Assembly: GCF_900114315.1 (NCBI RefSeq)
Contig: NZ_FOSQ01000011.1
Coordinates: forward strand, 62,001 to 126,000
Reading direction: 5' to 3'
DNA from: Falsiroseomonas stagni DSM 19981
GTDB lineage: Bacteria > Pseudomonadota > Alphaproteobacteria > Acetobacterales > Acetobacteraceae
DNA length: 64,000 bases
The notes under the pieces are model-generated. The model did not search any database and was not told where the DNA came from. It saw only the letters and a program-made list of their open reading frames with translations. The stretch's first letter is position 1, and every line of letters begins with the position of its first letter. Made by a program: the position numbers and the translations under genes. Positions 1 through 8,617 of this stretch are shown in pieces.

Positions 1-931
1 CGCCTTCGCCGCCGCCGTCGATGTCGTGACCTTCGAATTCGAGAATGTCCCGGCCGCGACGCTCGACGCCCTGGCCCCCCTGGTTCCCTGCCGGCCCGGA
101 GTCGCCGCGCTGCGCATCGGCCAGGACCGGGTGGCGGAGAAGCGCTTTTTCGAGTCGGCCGGCATTCCGGTCGGCCCCTGGCGGGAAATCACCACGCGCG
201 AATCGCTGCATGCCGCGATCGCCGAACTCGGCCTGCCCGCCGTGCTGAAGACCACCCGGCTTGGCTATGATGGCCGCGGCCAGGCGGTGCTGCGGGCGCC
301 CGGGGATGCCGATGCGGCCTTCGACCGGCTGGCGCCGCATCCGCTGATCCTCGAAGCCTTCATCCCCTTCGCCAAGGAGGTCTCCGCCATCGCCGCGCGC
401 GGCGCGGATGGCCAGGTCGTGACCTTCGACGCGGTGGAGAACCGGCACGCCCACCACATCCTCGACCTCTCCTTCGCCCCGGCCCTGGTGCCGGCGGGAG
501 TCGCCGCGGCTGCCCGCGCCCATGTCGCGGCCGTCGCCACGGCGCTGGACCTGATCGGCATCCTGGCGCTGGAGCTGTTCCTGCAGGCCGACGGCACGTT
601 GTTGGCCAATGAGATGGCGCCCCGCCCCCACAATTCCGGCCACTGGACCATGGATGCCTGCGCCCATGGGCAGTTCGAGCTGCATATCCGCGCCGTGGCT
701 GGCCTGCCCCTGCCCGATCCCGGCCGGCACCACGATGCCGTGATGAAGAACCTGGTCGGCCCCGATTCCTTCGCCGCCTGGCCGGCCCTGGCCGCCATGC
801 CGGACGTGGCGCTGCACCTCTATGGCAAGGCGGAGGCCCGGCCGGGCCGCAAGCTCGGCCACGCCAACCGCCTGTTGCCGATCGGCAGCCTCGCCGAGGC
901 GCAGGATCCCGCCGATCTCTCGCCCCTGTGA
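1..931 (+). CDS. purK: 5-(carboxyamino)imidazole ribonucleotide synthase, 5' end cut by window edge
   Basis: ATP-grasp enzyme of purine synthesis that carboxylates aminoimidazole ribonucleotide with bicarbonate and ATP. The reading frame is open to the left edge (frame starts at base 2), and the conserved VVTFEFENVP segment is encoded right at the edge, so a GTG at 26 is internal and not the start. About 309 of the usual 350-380 residues are present. Recognisable family segments are KTTRLGYDGRG (ATP-grasp) and NEMAPRPHNSGHWT. purE normally lies just upstream and would be outside the window. The call is secure; only the N-terminus is missing. Confidence 0.95.
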   Translation, partial: AFAAAVDVVTFEFENVPAATLDALAPLVPCRPGVAALRIGQDRVAEKRFFESAGIPVGPWREITTRESLHAAIAELGLPAVLKTTRLGYDGRGQAVLRAPGDADAAFDRLAPHPLILEAFIPFAKEVSAIAARGADGQVVTFDAVENRHAHHILDLSFAPALVPAGVAAAARAHVAAVATALDLIGILALELFLQADGTLLANEMAPRPHNSGHWTMDACAHGQFELHIRAVAGLPLPDPGRHHDAVMKNLVGPDSFAAWPALAAMPDVALHLYGKAEARPGRKLGHANRLLPIGSLAEAQDPADLSPL

Positions 932-949
932 CCGTTTTGCCATAATGGC

Positions 950-969
950 GTGTGGCCGATCTGCCACAC
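950..969. terminator. hairpin after purK
   Basis: GTGTGGC and GCCACAC form a perfect 7-bp stem with a 6-nt loop, 19 bp after the purK stop. No U-tract follows, so it is a possible but weak terminator. Confidence 0.3.
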
Positions 970-1135
970 ACCCGCCCGGCACACCAAGGAATATGCTGCA
1001 TCCGCGCTGACATCGCCGATCAGGCAATGTTAGTCTGGTTCCCATGCAGCCGCCTTGGACGGGGGCATCGGCGGTCACACGTCGATGAGGTGGTCCGGTC
1101 GGGTGCGACGCACCTGTGATCAAGGAGTTGATCGA

Positions 1136-2221
1136 ATGACCTTCCGCAAGGCCCTGCTGGCCGCCACCATGCTGGCGCTGCCGCTCGCCGCCCAGGCGCA
1201 GCCTGTGACCGGCTTCTACATCGGTGCCGGCGCCGGCGTGAACCTGCTCCAGGAATCCGACGTCGCCATCAAGGGCCCGGCCGCAACCGGCCTGACCAGC
1301 CCGCAGCGCAGCGGCTCGGTCGAATTCAACTACGGCTATGTCGGCGTCCTGAGCCTCGGCTACGGCTACGGCAACGGCCTCCGCGCCGAACTCGAAGGCA
1401 GCTACCGCGAGAACGAGGTCGACGGCGCCAGCGGCTTCCGCGTGCTCGGCACGCCGCTCCGCAGCGACGGCAAGGCCCGCTCCTACGGCGTGATGGCCAA
1501 TGTCTTCTACGATTTCGACCTGGGCGCCGGTTCCTTCATCCAGCCCTATGTCGGCGCGGGCCTCGGCTTCCAGTGGCATGAGTATTCGGGCGTTCGCGCC
1601 CGCAACACCGCCGGCACCGGCTTCACCATCGATGGCGACCAGGGCCGCTTCGCCTACCAGGCGATCGTGGGCGCCGCCTTCCCGGTGAACGCGAATCTGT
1701 CCATCACGGCGGAATACCGCTTCATGGCCACGCAGCCCGCCGAGATCGACGTGCGCAGCAGCGCCGGCGCCCGCGGCACGGCCGATGTGGACAACATGAA
1801 CCACAGCCTGCTGATCGGCCTGCGCTACGCCTTCGGCGCCGCCCCGGCCCCGGCCCCTGTTGTCGCGCCGACCCCGGCCGCCGCCCCGGCCCCGGCCCGC
1901 ACCTTCCTGGTGTTCTTCGACTTCGACCGCGCCGACCTGACGGACCGCGCCCGCCAGATCATCGGTGAGGCCGCGACCAACAGCCGCACCGGCACGACGC
2001 GGATCGAGGTTTCCGGCCACGCCGACCGTTCCGGCACGCCGCAGTACAACCAGCGCCTGTCCGAGCGCCGCGCCGCCGCCGTGGCCGCGGAGCTGGAGCG
2101 CCGTGGCGTGGCGCGCTCCGCCATGACCATCCAGGCCTTCGGCGAGAGCCGCCCGCTGGTCCCGACGGCCGACGGTGTGCGCGAGCCGCAGAACCGCCGC
2201 GTCGAGATCGTCCTGCGCTGA
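1136..2221 (+). CDS. OmpA-family outer membrane beta-barrel protein
   Basis: Outer-membrane protein of 361 residues with the OmpA plan. It has a signal peptide (about 1-22, ending AAQAQ), an eight-strand-type barrel with alternating aromatic and glycine-rich strands (about 23-235), an Ala-Pro hinge (about 238-260) and a C-terminal OmpA peptidoglycan-binding domain (about 265-361). The last carries VSGHADRSGTPQYN and the LSERRAAAVAAELERRGV helix. The ATG at 1136 is chosen because AAGGAG lies 8 nt upstream and the signal peptide begins there; an in-frame upstream extension has no signal-like start. It probably links outer membrane and cell wall. A monocistronic unit with its own terminator. Confidence 0.93.
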   Translation: MTFRKALLAATMLALPLAAQAQPVTGFYIGAGAGVNLLQESDVAIKGPAATGLTSPQRSGSVEFNYGYVGVLSLGYGYGNGLRAELEGSYRENEVDGASGFRVLGTPLRSDGKARSYGVMANVFYDFDLGAGSFIQPYVGAGLGFQWHEYSGVRARNTAGTGFTIDGDQGRFAYQAIVGAAFPVNANLSITAEYRFMATQPAEIDVRSSAGARGTADVDNMNHSLLIGLRYAFGAAPAPAPVVAPTPAAAPAPARTFLVFFDFDRADLTDRARQIIGEAATNSRTGTTRIEVSGHADRSGTPQYNQRLSERRAAAVAAELERRGVARSAMTIQAFGESRPLVPTADGVREPQNRRVEIVLR

Positions 2222-2252
2222 TCCAGCGCCGGACCTTCACGGCCCGACACGG

Positions 2253-2282
2253 AAAGGGGGTGCCGCAGGGCGCCCCCTTTTT
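2253..2282 (+). terminator. intrinsic terminator of the OmpA-like gene
   Basis: AAAGGGGG(T)GCC pairs with GGC(G)CCCCCTTT around a short loop and is followed by a T run. This is a textbook GC stem with U-tract, 31 bp after the stop codon. Confidence 0.85.
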
Positions 2283-2325
2283 CGTTGCACCACACTACCA
2301 AGAAATCACCTGAGGAAACCGCCGC

Positions 2326-2937
2326 ATGATCCTGATCGGCCGCAATCTTTCCCCCTTCGTCCGCCGCGTCGGCGCCAGCCTGGCCGTCCTCGGCATCCCC
2401 TATGAGCAGCGCCACTACGGCACGGTGGACCAGCGGGCGGAGATCCTCTCCCTCAACCCGCTCGGCCGCGTGCCGGCCCTGGTGATGGATGACGGGGAGG
2501 TGCTGGTGGACAGCATCGCCATCCTGGACGCGATCGACGATCTGGTCGGGTCCGATCGCGCTTTGGTGCCCGCCACCGGCGCGCCCCGCCGCGCGGCCAT
2601 GCGGGCGCTGGCGCTGGCCGTCGGCGCGACGGAAAAGCTGGTCGCCGCTTACCAGGAGACGAAGCGCCGCCCGGCGGAGTTCGTCTGGGCGGATGCCGCG
2701 GCGAAGCTGCTGGATCAGGCGGCGGGTGGCTTCACCGCGCTCGACATGCTGGCGCAGGGCCAGCCATGGCTGTGCGGGGAAGCGATGACCCAGGCCGACA
2801 TCACCGTGACCGCCGCGCTGGATTTCGCGGATGCGGTGATGCCGGACTTCACCGCCGGCCGATTCCCCGCCCTCTCGGCGCTGCGGGATCGCGCCAATGC
2901 CGTCCCGGCCATCGGCGATACGCGCTGGAAAGGGTAA
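2326..2937 (+). CDS. glutathione S-transferase family protein
   Basis: A 203-residue cytosolic GST-fold protein. The N-terminal thioredoxin-like half has SPFVRRV at residues 9-15 (position of the catalytic Ser/Cys in bacterial GSTs), the cis-proline segment GRVPALV and the glutathione-contacting DSIAIL. The all-helical second half contains the conserved DITVTAALDFAD helix. Likely detoxification or conjugation, but the substrate cannot be read from sequence. It starts at an ATG 105 bp after the OmpA-like stop and after its terminator, so it is independently transcribed. Confidence 0.88.
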   Translation: MILIGRNLSPFVRRVGASLAVLGIPYEQRHYGTVDQRAEILSLNPLGRVPALVMDDGEVLVDSIAILDAIDDLVGSDRALVPATGAPRRAAMRALALAVGATEKLVAAYQETKRRPAEFVWADAAAKLLDQAAGGFTALDMLAQGQPWLCGEAMTQADITVTAALDFADAVMPDFTAGRFPALSALRDRANAVPAIGDTRWKG

Positions 2938-2948
2938 GGTTTTCTGCC

Positions 2949-3000
2949 ATTGCCCATGCGGTGTGCAGGCCCGTTCGCCATCGCGCCCCGCATGGGCAAT
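2949..3000. terminator. perfect 13-bp inverted repeat after the GST gene
   Basis: ATTGCCCATGCGG (2949-2961) and CCGCATGGGCAAT (2988-3000) are exact inverted copies separated by 26 nt, starting 11 bp after the GST stop. It could act as a transcript-end structure. There is no U-tract, so a protein-binding site is also possible. Confidence 0.45.
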
Positions 3001-3120
3001 ATCCCGGCATGTGATGAAAAACGCCGCAAATACGATGTTGCGGTGCAGCAAATTCGTCCCTAATTAACGGGCGGAGGGTACGTGCAAGACCGGCCACCAC
3101 GATGGTGAAGGAAACCGCAC

Positions 3121-3876
3121 GTGAGCACCTCCCCGCTCCTGAGCAGAAGACTTGTCCTGGGCAGCGCCCTGGCAGCCCCGCTCATCCTCCGCACCGGCGC
3201 CGCCCGCGCGCAGGAACCCGTCGATGTCGAACTGGTCCTCGCCGTCGATGTCAGCCGTTCGGTCGATGAGGTCGAACAGGAACTCCAGTTCAACGGCTAC
3301 GCCGCCGCCTTCCGCGACCCCAAGCTGCTGGAAGGCATCGCCGGCGGGCCCCTCGGCCAGATCGCGGTGACCATGTTCACCTGGTCCGACTGGCACATCC
3401 AGGAGATGATGGTCCCCTGGATGAAGATCGATGGCCCCGCCGCCGGCGAACGCTTCGCCGCCGCGGTGGACGCCGCCCCCCGCCGCACCTGGCTCTACAC
3501 CTCCATCTCCGGCGCCATGGACTACGCCGCCAACCTCTTCGGCCGCGGCTATGAAGGCACGCGCAAGGTCGTGGACATCTCCGGCGACGGCGTGAACAAT
3601 TCCGGCCGGCCAGTCGCCGATGCGCGCGCCGACGCGCTGGAGAAGGGCATCGTCCTGAACGGCCTGGCCGTGCTGGACCGCACCCCCACCCCCTGGGCCG
3701 CCGGCCTGCCCCCGCTCGATGACTACTACCGCACGGAAGTCATCGGGGGCCCTGGCGCCTTCCTGATGGTGGCGGAGGGCTTCGACGCCTTCGAGACGGC
3801 GGTGAAGCGCAAGATCATCCGGGAGATCGCCAGCGCACCGCCGCCAGGGCCGCTGGTGGAGCGCGCCTTCGCGTGA
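3121..3876 (+). CDS. exported DUF1194 (VWA-like) protein
   Basis: A 251-residue protein starting at GTG. The twin-arginine-like N-terminus (SRRLVLGSALAAPLIL, cleavage near AARAQ) predicts export. The mature part opens with LVLAVDVSRSVDEVEQELQ, a DxSxS metal-ion-adhesion-type motif as in von Willebrand A folds, followed by the KVVDISGDGVNNSG strand typical of DUF1194. The family has no assigned biochemical role; a periplasmic metal-dependent binding or scaffold function is inferred from the fold. It is a single gene, convergent with the PPOX-family gene. Confidence 0.85.
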   Translation: MSTSPLLSRRLVLGSALAAPLILRTGAARAQEPVDVELVLAVDVSRSVDEVEQELQFNGYAAAFRDPKLLEGIAGGPLGQIAVTMFTWSDWHIQEMMVPWMKIDGPAAGERFAAAVDAAPRRTWLYTSISGAMDYAANLFGRGYEGTRKVVDISGDGVNNSGRPVADARADALEKGIVLNGLAVLDRTPTPWAAGLPPLDDYYRTEVIGGPGAFLMVAEGFDAFETAVKRKIIREIASAPPPGPLVERAFA

Positions 3877-3911
3877 GGAACGCCGGCTATCCCATTGTTC
3901 GTACGGTAAAT

Positions 3912-3977
3912 CAGGGGGAGCGCTGCTCCCCCTGAAACCCCCTCGCCAGGGTCCAACGGGACCCTGGACCGCGAGGG
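3912..3977. terminator. tandem palindromes between convergent genes
   Basis: CAGGGGGAG/CTCCCCCTG (3912-3934) forms a near-continuous stem. Next, CCAGGGTCC/GGACCCTGG (3946-3967) is enclosed by CCCTCGC/GCGAGGG (3940-3977). They lie between a rightward and a leftward gene and probably terminate both. The style resembles the palindromes at 37161-37353. The rest of the 3877-4127 gap shows nothing recognisable. Confidence 0.5.
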
Positions 3978-4127
3978 TTAACGGCCACGGCCGGTCTTTT
4001 CCTGCAACGCATCGATGCGCCTGGAGGCATCAGCCTTGCTGAGGCCGGGGTCGGCTGCCGCGCCATGGGGTGGTCCTCCGTCCTGTGTTGCCAGAACCTT
4101 CACCCCACCAGCCGGTTCCCACCGCCC

Positions 4128-4769
4128 TCAGTACAGGCTGCCCGTCAGGCGCCCCGGCGCTTCCGCGTCATAGACCTTCCCATCCACCGCGCCTCCCGTC
4201 GCCGATTCCAGCAACTCACCCGCCGTCGGCAGGCTCGCCGGGCGCCTCGTCTCGCCCCAGAGCTTCGACCGCAGCAAGGCACGGGCGCACTGGAAGAACA
4301 CCTCCTCGACCATCACGCGCAGCACCGTCGCCGGCTCCTTCCCCTGATGCGCCAGGCGCGCCCGCAGCGCCGGGTCGGTGCTGATGACCGCCTTGCCACC
4401 GACGCGCAGCGTCTCCCCCGACCCCGGCACCAGGAACAGCAGCGCCACATTCGGGTCGCTGACGATGTCGCGCAGCGCGTCGAGGCGGTTGTTGCCGCGG
4501 CGATCGGGCAGGAGGAGTTCGGTCGGCGACGCCACCTGCACGAAGCCCGGCCCATCGCCCCGCGGCGTGCCATGCACCCGCCCATCGGCGTTGCGGGTGG
4601 AGAGGATGCAGAAGGGGCTGCCCGCGATGAAGGCGGCGCTCGGCGCATCCAGGTCGCGGCGCACCTTGATGACGGAGTTGTGGTTCGGCGGCCCGTAGAG
4701 CGCTTCCAGCGCCTCCAGGCTCGTCACGGCGTGCGGATCGGTCAGGGGCGCTTCGGGCATGGGCGCCAT
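4128..4769 (-). CDS. PPOX-class FMN-dependent flavoprotein (MSMEG_1061-like)
   Basis: A 213-residue protein of the pyridoxamine-5'-phosphate-oxidase-like split-barrel family. Typical segments are FCILSTRNADGRVHGTPRG and the FMN-side region LLLPDRRGNNRLDALRDI, then VALLFLVPGSGETLRVGGKA. Members bind FMN or F420 and reduce small molecules; the substrate is unknown. The start at 4769 follows a GGGGGCAGG stretch; an ATG at 4760 is an alternative. It lies 19 bp after the GntR-regulator gene in the same direction, so it is probably the third gene of the TPP-enzyme operon. Confidence 0.82.
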   Translation of the reverse strand: MAPMPEAPLTDPHAVTSLEALEALYGPPNHNSVIKVRRDLDAPSAAFIAGSPFCILSTRNADGRVHGTPRGDGPGFVQVASPTELLLPDRRGNNRLDALRDIVSDPNVALLFLVPGSGETLRVGGKAVISTDPALRARLAHQGKEPATVLRVMVEEVFFQCARALLRSKLWGETRRPASLPTAGELLESATGGAVDGKVYDAEAPGRLTGSLY

Positions 4770-4788
4770 CCTGCCCCCGCCCGGCGCC

Positions 4789-5517
4789 TCAGTCGAGATT
4801 GGCGATGTAGCGATGCGCCGCCGTGTCCAGCAGCGTGACGCGGCGCTCCACCGGGCGGTCCTGCAGGTCGAAGGCGATGCGGGCGATCTCCAGCAGGGGC
4901 GCGCCCTCCTCCAGCCCCAGCAGCCCGGCATCGTCCGGCGCGGCGGCGATGGCGGCCAGGCGTTCCTCCGCCCGCGCGATCGTCACGCCATGGTCGCGCT
5001 GGTACAGGACGTAGAGTTCATCCGTCATCTCCCGGCCCACCGGCAGGGCGAAGCCCGGGAAGCGCGCTTCGGGCAGCCAGATTCGTTCCAGGATGCAGGC
5101 GGCGCCGGCGATCAGCCGTGCGCGCTTCACGCGATGCAGGGCCGCGCCCGCCGCCAGGCCGAGTGGCTGGGCTTCCTCCGCGCTGGCCGCGACCGTCGCG
5201 CATTCCAGCACATGGCTGGTCGGCGCGCGGCGCTGCCCGTCCAGCGCGGTGATGCGGAAGAAATGGAACAGCGCGCGTTCGGAGGTATGGGCGGCGACGA
5301 AGGTGCCCCTGCCCTGCCGCCGCTCGATCAGCCGCCGCCGTTCCAGCCCCCCCAGCGCCTTCCGCACCGTGCCCGGGGAGACGCCGAGTTCCGCGGCCAG
5401 ATCGGGCTCCGGCGGGATCATGCTGCCCGGCGCCCAGAATCCCTCCGCGATCCGGCGCATCAGGATCGCTTCCGTCTGCGCGTAGAGGGGGCGGGAATCA
5501 GGGCGCAGCGCGTTCAT
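4789..5517 (-). CDS. GntR-family (HutC/UTRA) transcriptional regulator
   Basis: A 242-residue repressor-type protein. The N-terminal winged helix-turn-helix (about 10-75) contains ELGVSPGTVRKALGGLERRRLIERRQGRGTF, split by no gap, and a C-terminal UTRA effector domain follows (about 95-240). Its ATG overlaps the stop of the upstream TPP-enzyme gene (ATGA), so the two are translationally coupled. By position it most likely controls the divergent promoter region at 7107-7185, where a palindrome fits a GntR operator. The effector is presumably the substrate of the adjoining catabolic operon. Confidence 0.92.
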   Translation of the reverse strand: MNALRPDSRPLYAQTEAILMRRIAEGFWAPGSMIPPEPDLAAELGVSPGTVRKALGGLERRRLIERRQGRGTFVAAHTSERALFHFFRITALDGQRRAPTSHVLECATVAASAEEAQPLGLAAGAALHRVKRARLIAGAACILERIWLPEARFPGFALPVGREMTDELYVLYQRDHGVTIARAEERLAAIAAAPDDAGLLGLEEGAPLLEIARIAFDLQDRPVERRVTLLDTAAHRYIANLD

Positions 5518-7106
5518 CGCTTCAGCGTCGGCGCCGGCTGCCCGTCCAGCACCACATTCACCACGGCCGGCTTGCCGGAGGCGATGGCCCGGTCGATGGC
5601 CGGCCCGATCTCCGCCACTTCCGTCACCTGTTCCCCATGCCCGCCGAGGGCCACCGCCACCAGATCGTAGCGGGTGCCAGGGGCAAGTTCGCAGCCATGG
5701 GCGCGGTTGGCGCCATAGTCCCGGATCTGGATCTGGTGTTCGGCATTCCAGCGGCTGTCATTGCCGACCACGGCGACGAAGGGCAGGCCGTGGCGGGCGG
5801 CCGTGTCGATCTCCGCCATGTGGAAGCCGAAGGACCCATCGCCCATCAGCGCGATGACGGGTGCGGGGCGCGCGGCGCGGGCGCCAATCCCAAACGGAAT
5901 CCCGACGCCGATGGCGCCGGCCACGCCGTTCACGGCGCGGGTCGCGGCCTTCACCATCGCCATGCCCCACTGCCCGATCTCGCCCCCGTCGCAGATGAAG
6001 GTGGCGCCGTGGCGGGCGACCGCGTCGTTCACGGCGGCGCAGAGCGTCGCGGACCGGATCGGCCCAGCCGCCTGCGGCGTGGACCACTCGGCGGGCCGCC
6101 AGGTGATCGCTTCCCGCACCGTGGCCGCCCATTCCGCATGGCCGGGCTTCACGGCGGCCGTCAGCGCGGTGATGGCGCTGGTCGGGTCGGCGATGGCGGC
6201 CAGGACCAGCCTCTCCCCCAGCAGCGCCTGGGCGCGGCCGACCAGCGCGGCCTCCGGCTCCAGCAGGATGAAGCGGCAATCCGCCGGCATCGGCTTGCCG
6301 AAGCCCAGCGTGAAGTCGAGCGGCTTGCCGATCAGCACCACCAGATCCGCCTGGCCCAGAACCTCCCGCAGCAGGCCGAGCGTCGGGTCCGCCAGGCCGC
6401 GCGGCGATTGCATGGGCAGGACCGGCAGGCCGGATGCCGCCTCCAGCGCCCGCTGCAGCGCGAAGCCGGCGGGGGTGCAGAGGGCGGGCGGCGCCACCAG
6501 CACCGGCCTGGCCGCCCCCGCGATGGCCTGCGCGACCAGCCCCGCCGTGGTGGGCGACAGCTTCATCGGCGTGATGGCGGGGGTGGGCACGGGCGCATCC
6601 ACCGCCTCCGCCTCCAGCACATCGGTGGGCAGGGACAAATGCACGGGGCCGGGGCGCCCGGACATCGCGAGGGAGACGGCCTTGGCCACATCCGCCGCCA
6701 TGCCGGCGGCCGTCTGCGCCGCCCAGGCCGCCTTGGCCGCCGGCGCCGCCATCGCCACCTGGTCCAGTTCCTGGAAGGCGCCGAGGCCGATCTGGTTCAG
6801 CGGCGCATGGCCCGACAGCAGCAGAACCGGGACCTCCCCCTGCCAGGCGGTGCAGAGCGCGGCGGCGGCATTGGCATGGCCCTGCCCCCCCGTCACCAGC
6901 GCGACACCCACCTGCCCCGTCAGCCGCGCCCAAGCATCGGCCATGTGCACCGCGGCCGCTTCGTGGCGGGTGTGCACGATCTCGATCCCCGATCCCACCA
7001 GCGCGTCATAGACCGGCATGATGTGGTTGCCGGAGAGGGAGAAGATCCGCCCCACCCCCGCCGCCTGGAGGCCCTTCACCAGGATGTCGGCGCCGCGCAA
7101 TGTCAT
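5514..7106 (-). CDS. thiamine-pyrophosphate-dependent enzyme, acetolactate-synthase-like
   Basis: A 530-residue TPP enzyme with the three-domain acetohydroxyacid-synthase/decarboxylase architecture. The N-terminal Pyr domain carries the cofactor-activating Glu49 in HTRHEAAAVHMADAWAR. The central domain is PVLVAPPALC-like, and the C-terminal PP domain has the GDG(x)nN metal/TPP motif (GDGSFGFHMAEID...VVGND). It could decarboxylate a 2-oxo acid or act as a carboligase; sequence alone does not decide. The start at ATG 7106 is the first in-frame ATG downstream of the intergenic palindrome. It is first gene of the leftward operon and divergent from the SDH-like operon. Confidence 0.88.
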   Translation of the reverse strand: MTLRGADILVKGLQAAGVGRIFSLSGNHIMPVYDALVGSGIEIVHTRHEAAAVHMADAWARLTGQVGVALVTGGQGHANAAAALCTAWQGEVPVLLLSGHAPLNQIGLGAFQELDQVAMAAPAAKAAWAAQTAAGMAADVAKAVSLAMSGRPGPVHLSLPTDVLEAEAVDAPVPTPAITPMKLSPTTAGLVAQAIAGAARPVLVAPPALCTPAGFALQRALEAASGLPVLPMQSPRGLADPTLGLLREVLGQADLVVLIGKPLDFTLGFGKPMPADCRFILLEPEAALVGRAQALLGERLVLAAIADPTSAITALTAAVKPGHAEWAATVREAITWRPAEWSTPQAAGPIRSATLCAAVNDAVARHGATFICDGGEIGQWGMAMVKAATRAVNGVAGAIGVGIPFGIGARAARPAPVIALMGDGSFGFHMAEIDTAARHGLPFVAVVGNDSRWNAEHQIQIRDYGANRAHGCELAPGTRYDLVAVALGGHGEQVTEVAEIGPAIDRAIASGKPAVVNVVLDGQPAPTLKR

Positions 7107-7127
7107 GGATGATACGCTCCGGATCAG

Positions 7128-7150
7128 GGTCTTGTGTCTGATACAAGACC
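7128..7150. promoter_or_regulatory. palindromic operator candidate for the GntR regulator
   Basis: GGTCTTGT and ACAAGACC are exact 8-bp inverted arms separated by 7 nt. The site lies 21 bp before the TPP-enzyme start and 35 bp before the iron-sulfur subunit start. The inner CTTGT...ACAAG matches the GT...AC symmetry of GntR/HutC operators. A nearby direct repeat ATGCAAG (7151-7157 and 7168-7174) is also present. Placement between divergent units suggests joint control. Confidence 0.65.
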
Positions 7151-7185
7151 ATGCAAGCCTCTGATCATGCAAGGGGAGGACGGCG

Positions 7186-7944
7186 TTGAGCGAGGCATCG
7201 CCCAGACTTCGCGTCCGCGTCTGGCGCGGTAACGCCGAAGGCGGCGCGCTGGCGGAATACGCGGTGCCGGCGCGGGCCAACCAGACGGTGCTGGACGTCG
7301 TCACCCACATCCAGCGGGAGGTCGATCCCACCCTCGCCTATCGCTTCGCCTGCCGCGTCGGCATGTGCGGGTCCTGCGCCATGGTGGTGAATGGCCGCCC
7401 GCGCTGGACCTGCCGCACCCATGTCAGCCGTGTCGCGAAGGATGGCGCGCTGGAATTGCGGCCGCTGGCCAACCTGCCGGTGATCCGCGACCTGGCCACC
7501 GACATGGCCCCCTTCTTCGACAAATGGGCCAAGGCCCGCGGCAGCTTCCAGCCCAAGGACGCGCCCGATGGCGCGGTGCCGGAGGAATTCGCCCCGGGGG
7601 ATTTCGCCGTGGGGGATTTCGCCGTGGTCCCCCCGGCTTCGAAGCAGCGGGAGGCCGCGGATGCCGGGATCGAGTGCATCGGCTGCGGCGTCTGCTACGC
7701 CGGCTGCGACATCGTCGCCTGGAACCCGGACTACCTCGGCCCCGCCGCGCTGAACCGGGCCTGGACGCTGGTGAATGATGTGCGGGACGGCGGGAAGAAG
7801 GACCGGCTGGCGGCGGTGGCCGGCGATGCGGGCTGCCATGCCTGCCATTCCACCCAATCCTGCACCGCCCATTGCCCGAAGGGCATCGACCCTTCCGGCG
7901 CCATCGCCGGGCTCAAGCGGGGCATCTTCTGGGGCGTGCGATGA
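7186..7944 (+). CDS. succinate dehydrogenase/fumarate reductase-like iron-sulfur subunit
   Basis: A 252-residue electron-transfer subunit starting at TTG with AGGGGAGGA a few bases upstream. The N-terminal plant-type ferredoxin domain holds the [2Fe-2S] ligands Cys56, Cys61, Cys64 and Cys76. The C-terminal domain has Cys164/167/170/174 and Cys217/220/226/230, the pattern for the [4Fe-4S] and [3Fe-4S] centres. It passes electrons between the flavoprotein encoded at 11041 and the quinone at the membrane anchors. It is the first gene of an eight-gene operon in which the flavoprotein is unusually last. It is unlikely to be the housekeeping SdhB because of the operon company. Confidence 0.9.
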   Translation: MSEASPRLRVRVWRGNAEGGALAEYAVPARANQTVLDVVTHIQREVDPTLAYRFACRVGMCGSCAMVVNGRPRWTCRTHVSRVAKDGALELRPLANLPVIRDLATDMAPFFDKWAKARGSFQPKDAPDGAVPEEFAPGDFAVGDFAVVPPASKQREAADAGIECIGCGVCYAGCDIVAWNPDYLGPAALNRAWTLVNDVRDGGKKDRLAAVAGDAGCHACHSTQSCTAHCPKGIDPSGAIAGLKRGIFWGVR

Positions 7945-8273
7945 ACGGCGTGCAGCTCTGGGCCGTGCAGCGCGGCACGGCGATGATCCTGGCGGTGGCG
8001 GTGGTCGTGCACCTCGTCACCATCCTGGTCGCGGTGCGGGGCGGGCTTTCGGCGGCCGAGATCATCGGCCGCACGCAAGGCAGCTGGGCCTGGCTCGGCT
8101 TCTACAGCGTCTTCGCGCTGGCGGCGGGGCTGCATGGCGCGATCGGGCTGCGCGCCATCGCGGCGGAATGGGCGGGCTGGCGCGGGCGGGGCTTCGACCT
8201 GGCCTGGGTGGCGATCGGCCTGCTGACGGCGGCCTTCGGCATCCGCGCCGCCTTCGGGCTGTTTGGCGCATGA
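7941..8273 (+). CDS. SdhC-like membrane anchor subunit
   Basis: A 110-residue protein with three predicted membrane helices (about 15-33, 50-72 and 88-108). His24 in VVVHLVTIL and His65 in AGLHGAIGL are possible haem ligands. The ATG overlaps the iron-sulfur subunit stop (ATGA). Short hydrophobic anchors directly after an SdhB/FrdB gene identify it by context more than by sequence. It would hold the complex in the cytoplasmic membrane and help form the quinone site. Confidence 0.75.
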   Translation: MNGVQLWAVQRGTAMILAVAVVVHLVTILVAVRGGLSAAEIIGRTQGSWAWLGFYSVFALAAGLHGAIGLRAIAAEWAGWRGRGFDLAWVAIGLLTAAFGIRAAFGLFGA

Positions 8274-8617
8274 GTCGCTGGCGCGGCCGCGGCCACCCCG
8301 CCTGGATCGCCTTCCTGGTCCATCGCCTGTCCGGCCTGGCGCTGGCGCTGTTCCTGCCCCTGCATTTCTGGGCGCTGGGCCATGCCATCCGGGGGGAGGC
8401 CGCGCTGGACGGCTTTCTCCGATGGACCGACAACCCGGTGCTGAAGGCCGCCGAGACGGTCCTTGTGGTGCTGCTGGCCGCGCATCTCGCGGGCGGGCTC
8501 AGGGTGCTGGCGCTGGAATTCCTGGGCTGGCGGGCGCAGCAGAAGACGATGGTCGCGGCCTCCGCCGGCATCGCCTTCGCCACGGGGCTGCTGTTCCTGC
8601 TGAACCTCGGCGCATGA
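8270..8617 (+). CDS. SdhD-type cytochrome b membrane anchor subunit
   Basis: A 115-residue protein with three membrane helices. It carries the SDH cytochrome-b style motif FLVHRLSGLALALFLPLHFW (His18, His32, with His38 nearby) and His72 in AAHLAGG. The ATG overlaps the previous stop (ATGA). It is presumed to pair with the preceding subunit to bind haem b and quinone. Confidence 0.8.
   Translation: MSRWRGRGHPAWIAFLVHRLSGLALALFLPLHFWALGHAIRGEAALDGFLRWTDNPVLKAAETVLVVLLAAHLAGGLRVLALEFLGWRAQQKTMVAASAGIAFATGLLFLLNLGA

Noticed and set aside
1055-1135. Upstream extension of the OmpA-like protein
   Set aside because: It would hide the signal peptide inside the protein and lacks a ribosome-binding site; the ATG at 1136 has AAGGAG.
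5637-7112. A 491-codon open frame opposite the TPP-enzyme gene
   Set aside because: Composition is low-complexity (Gly/Arg/Gln/His) without motifs, while the opposite strand has clear TPP-binding signatures.
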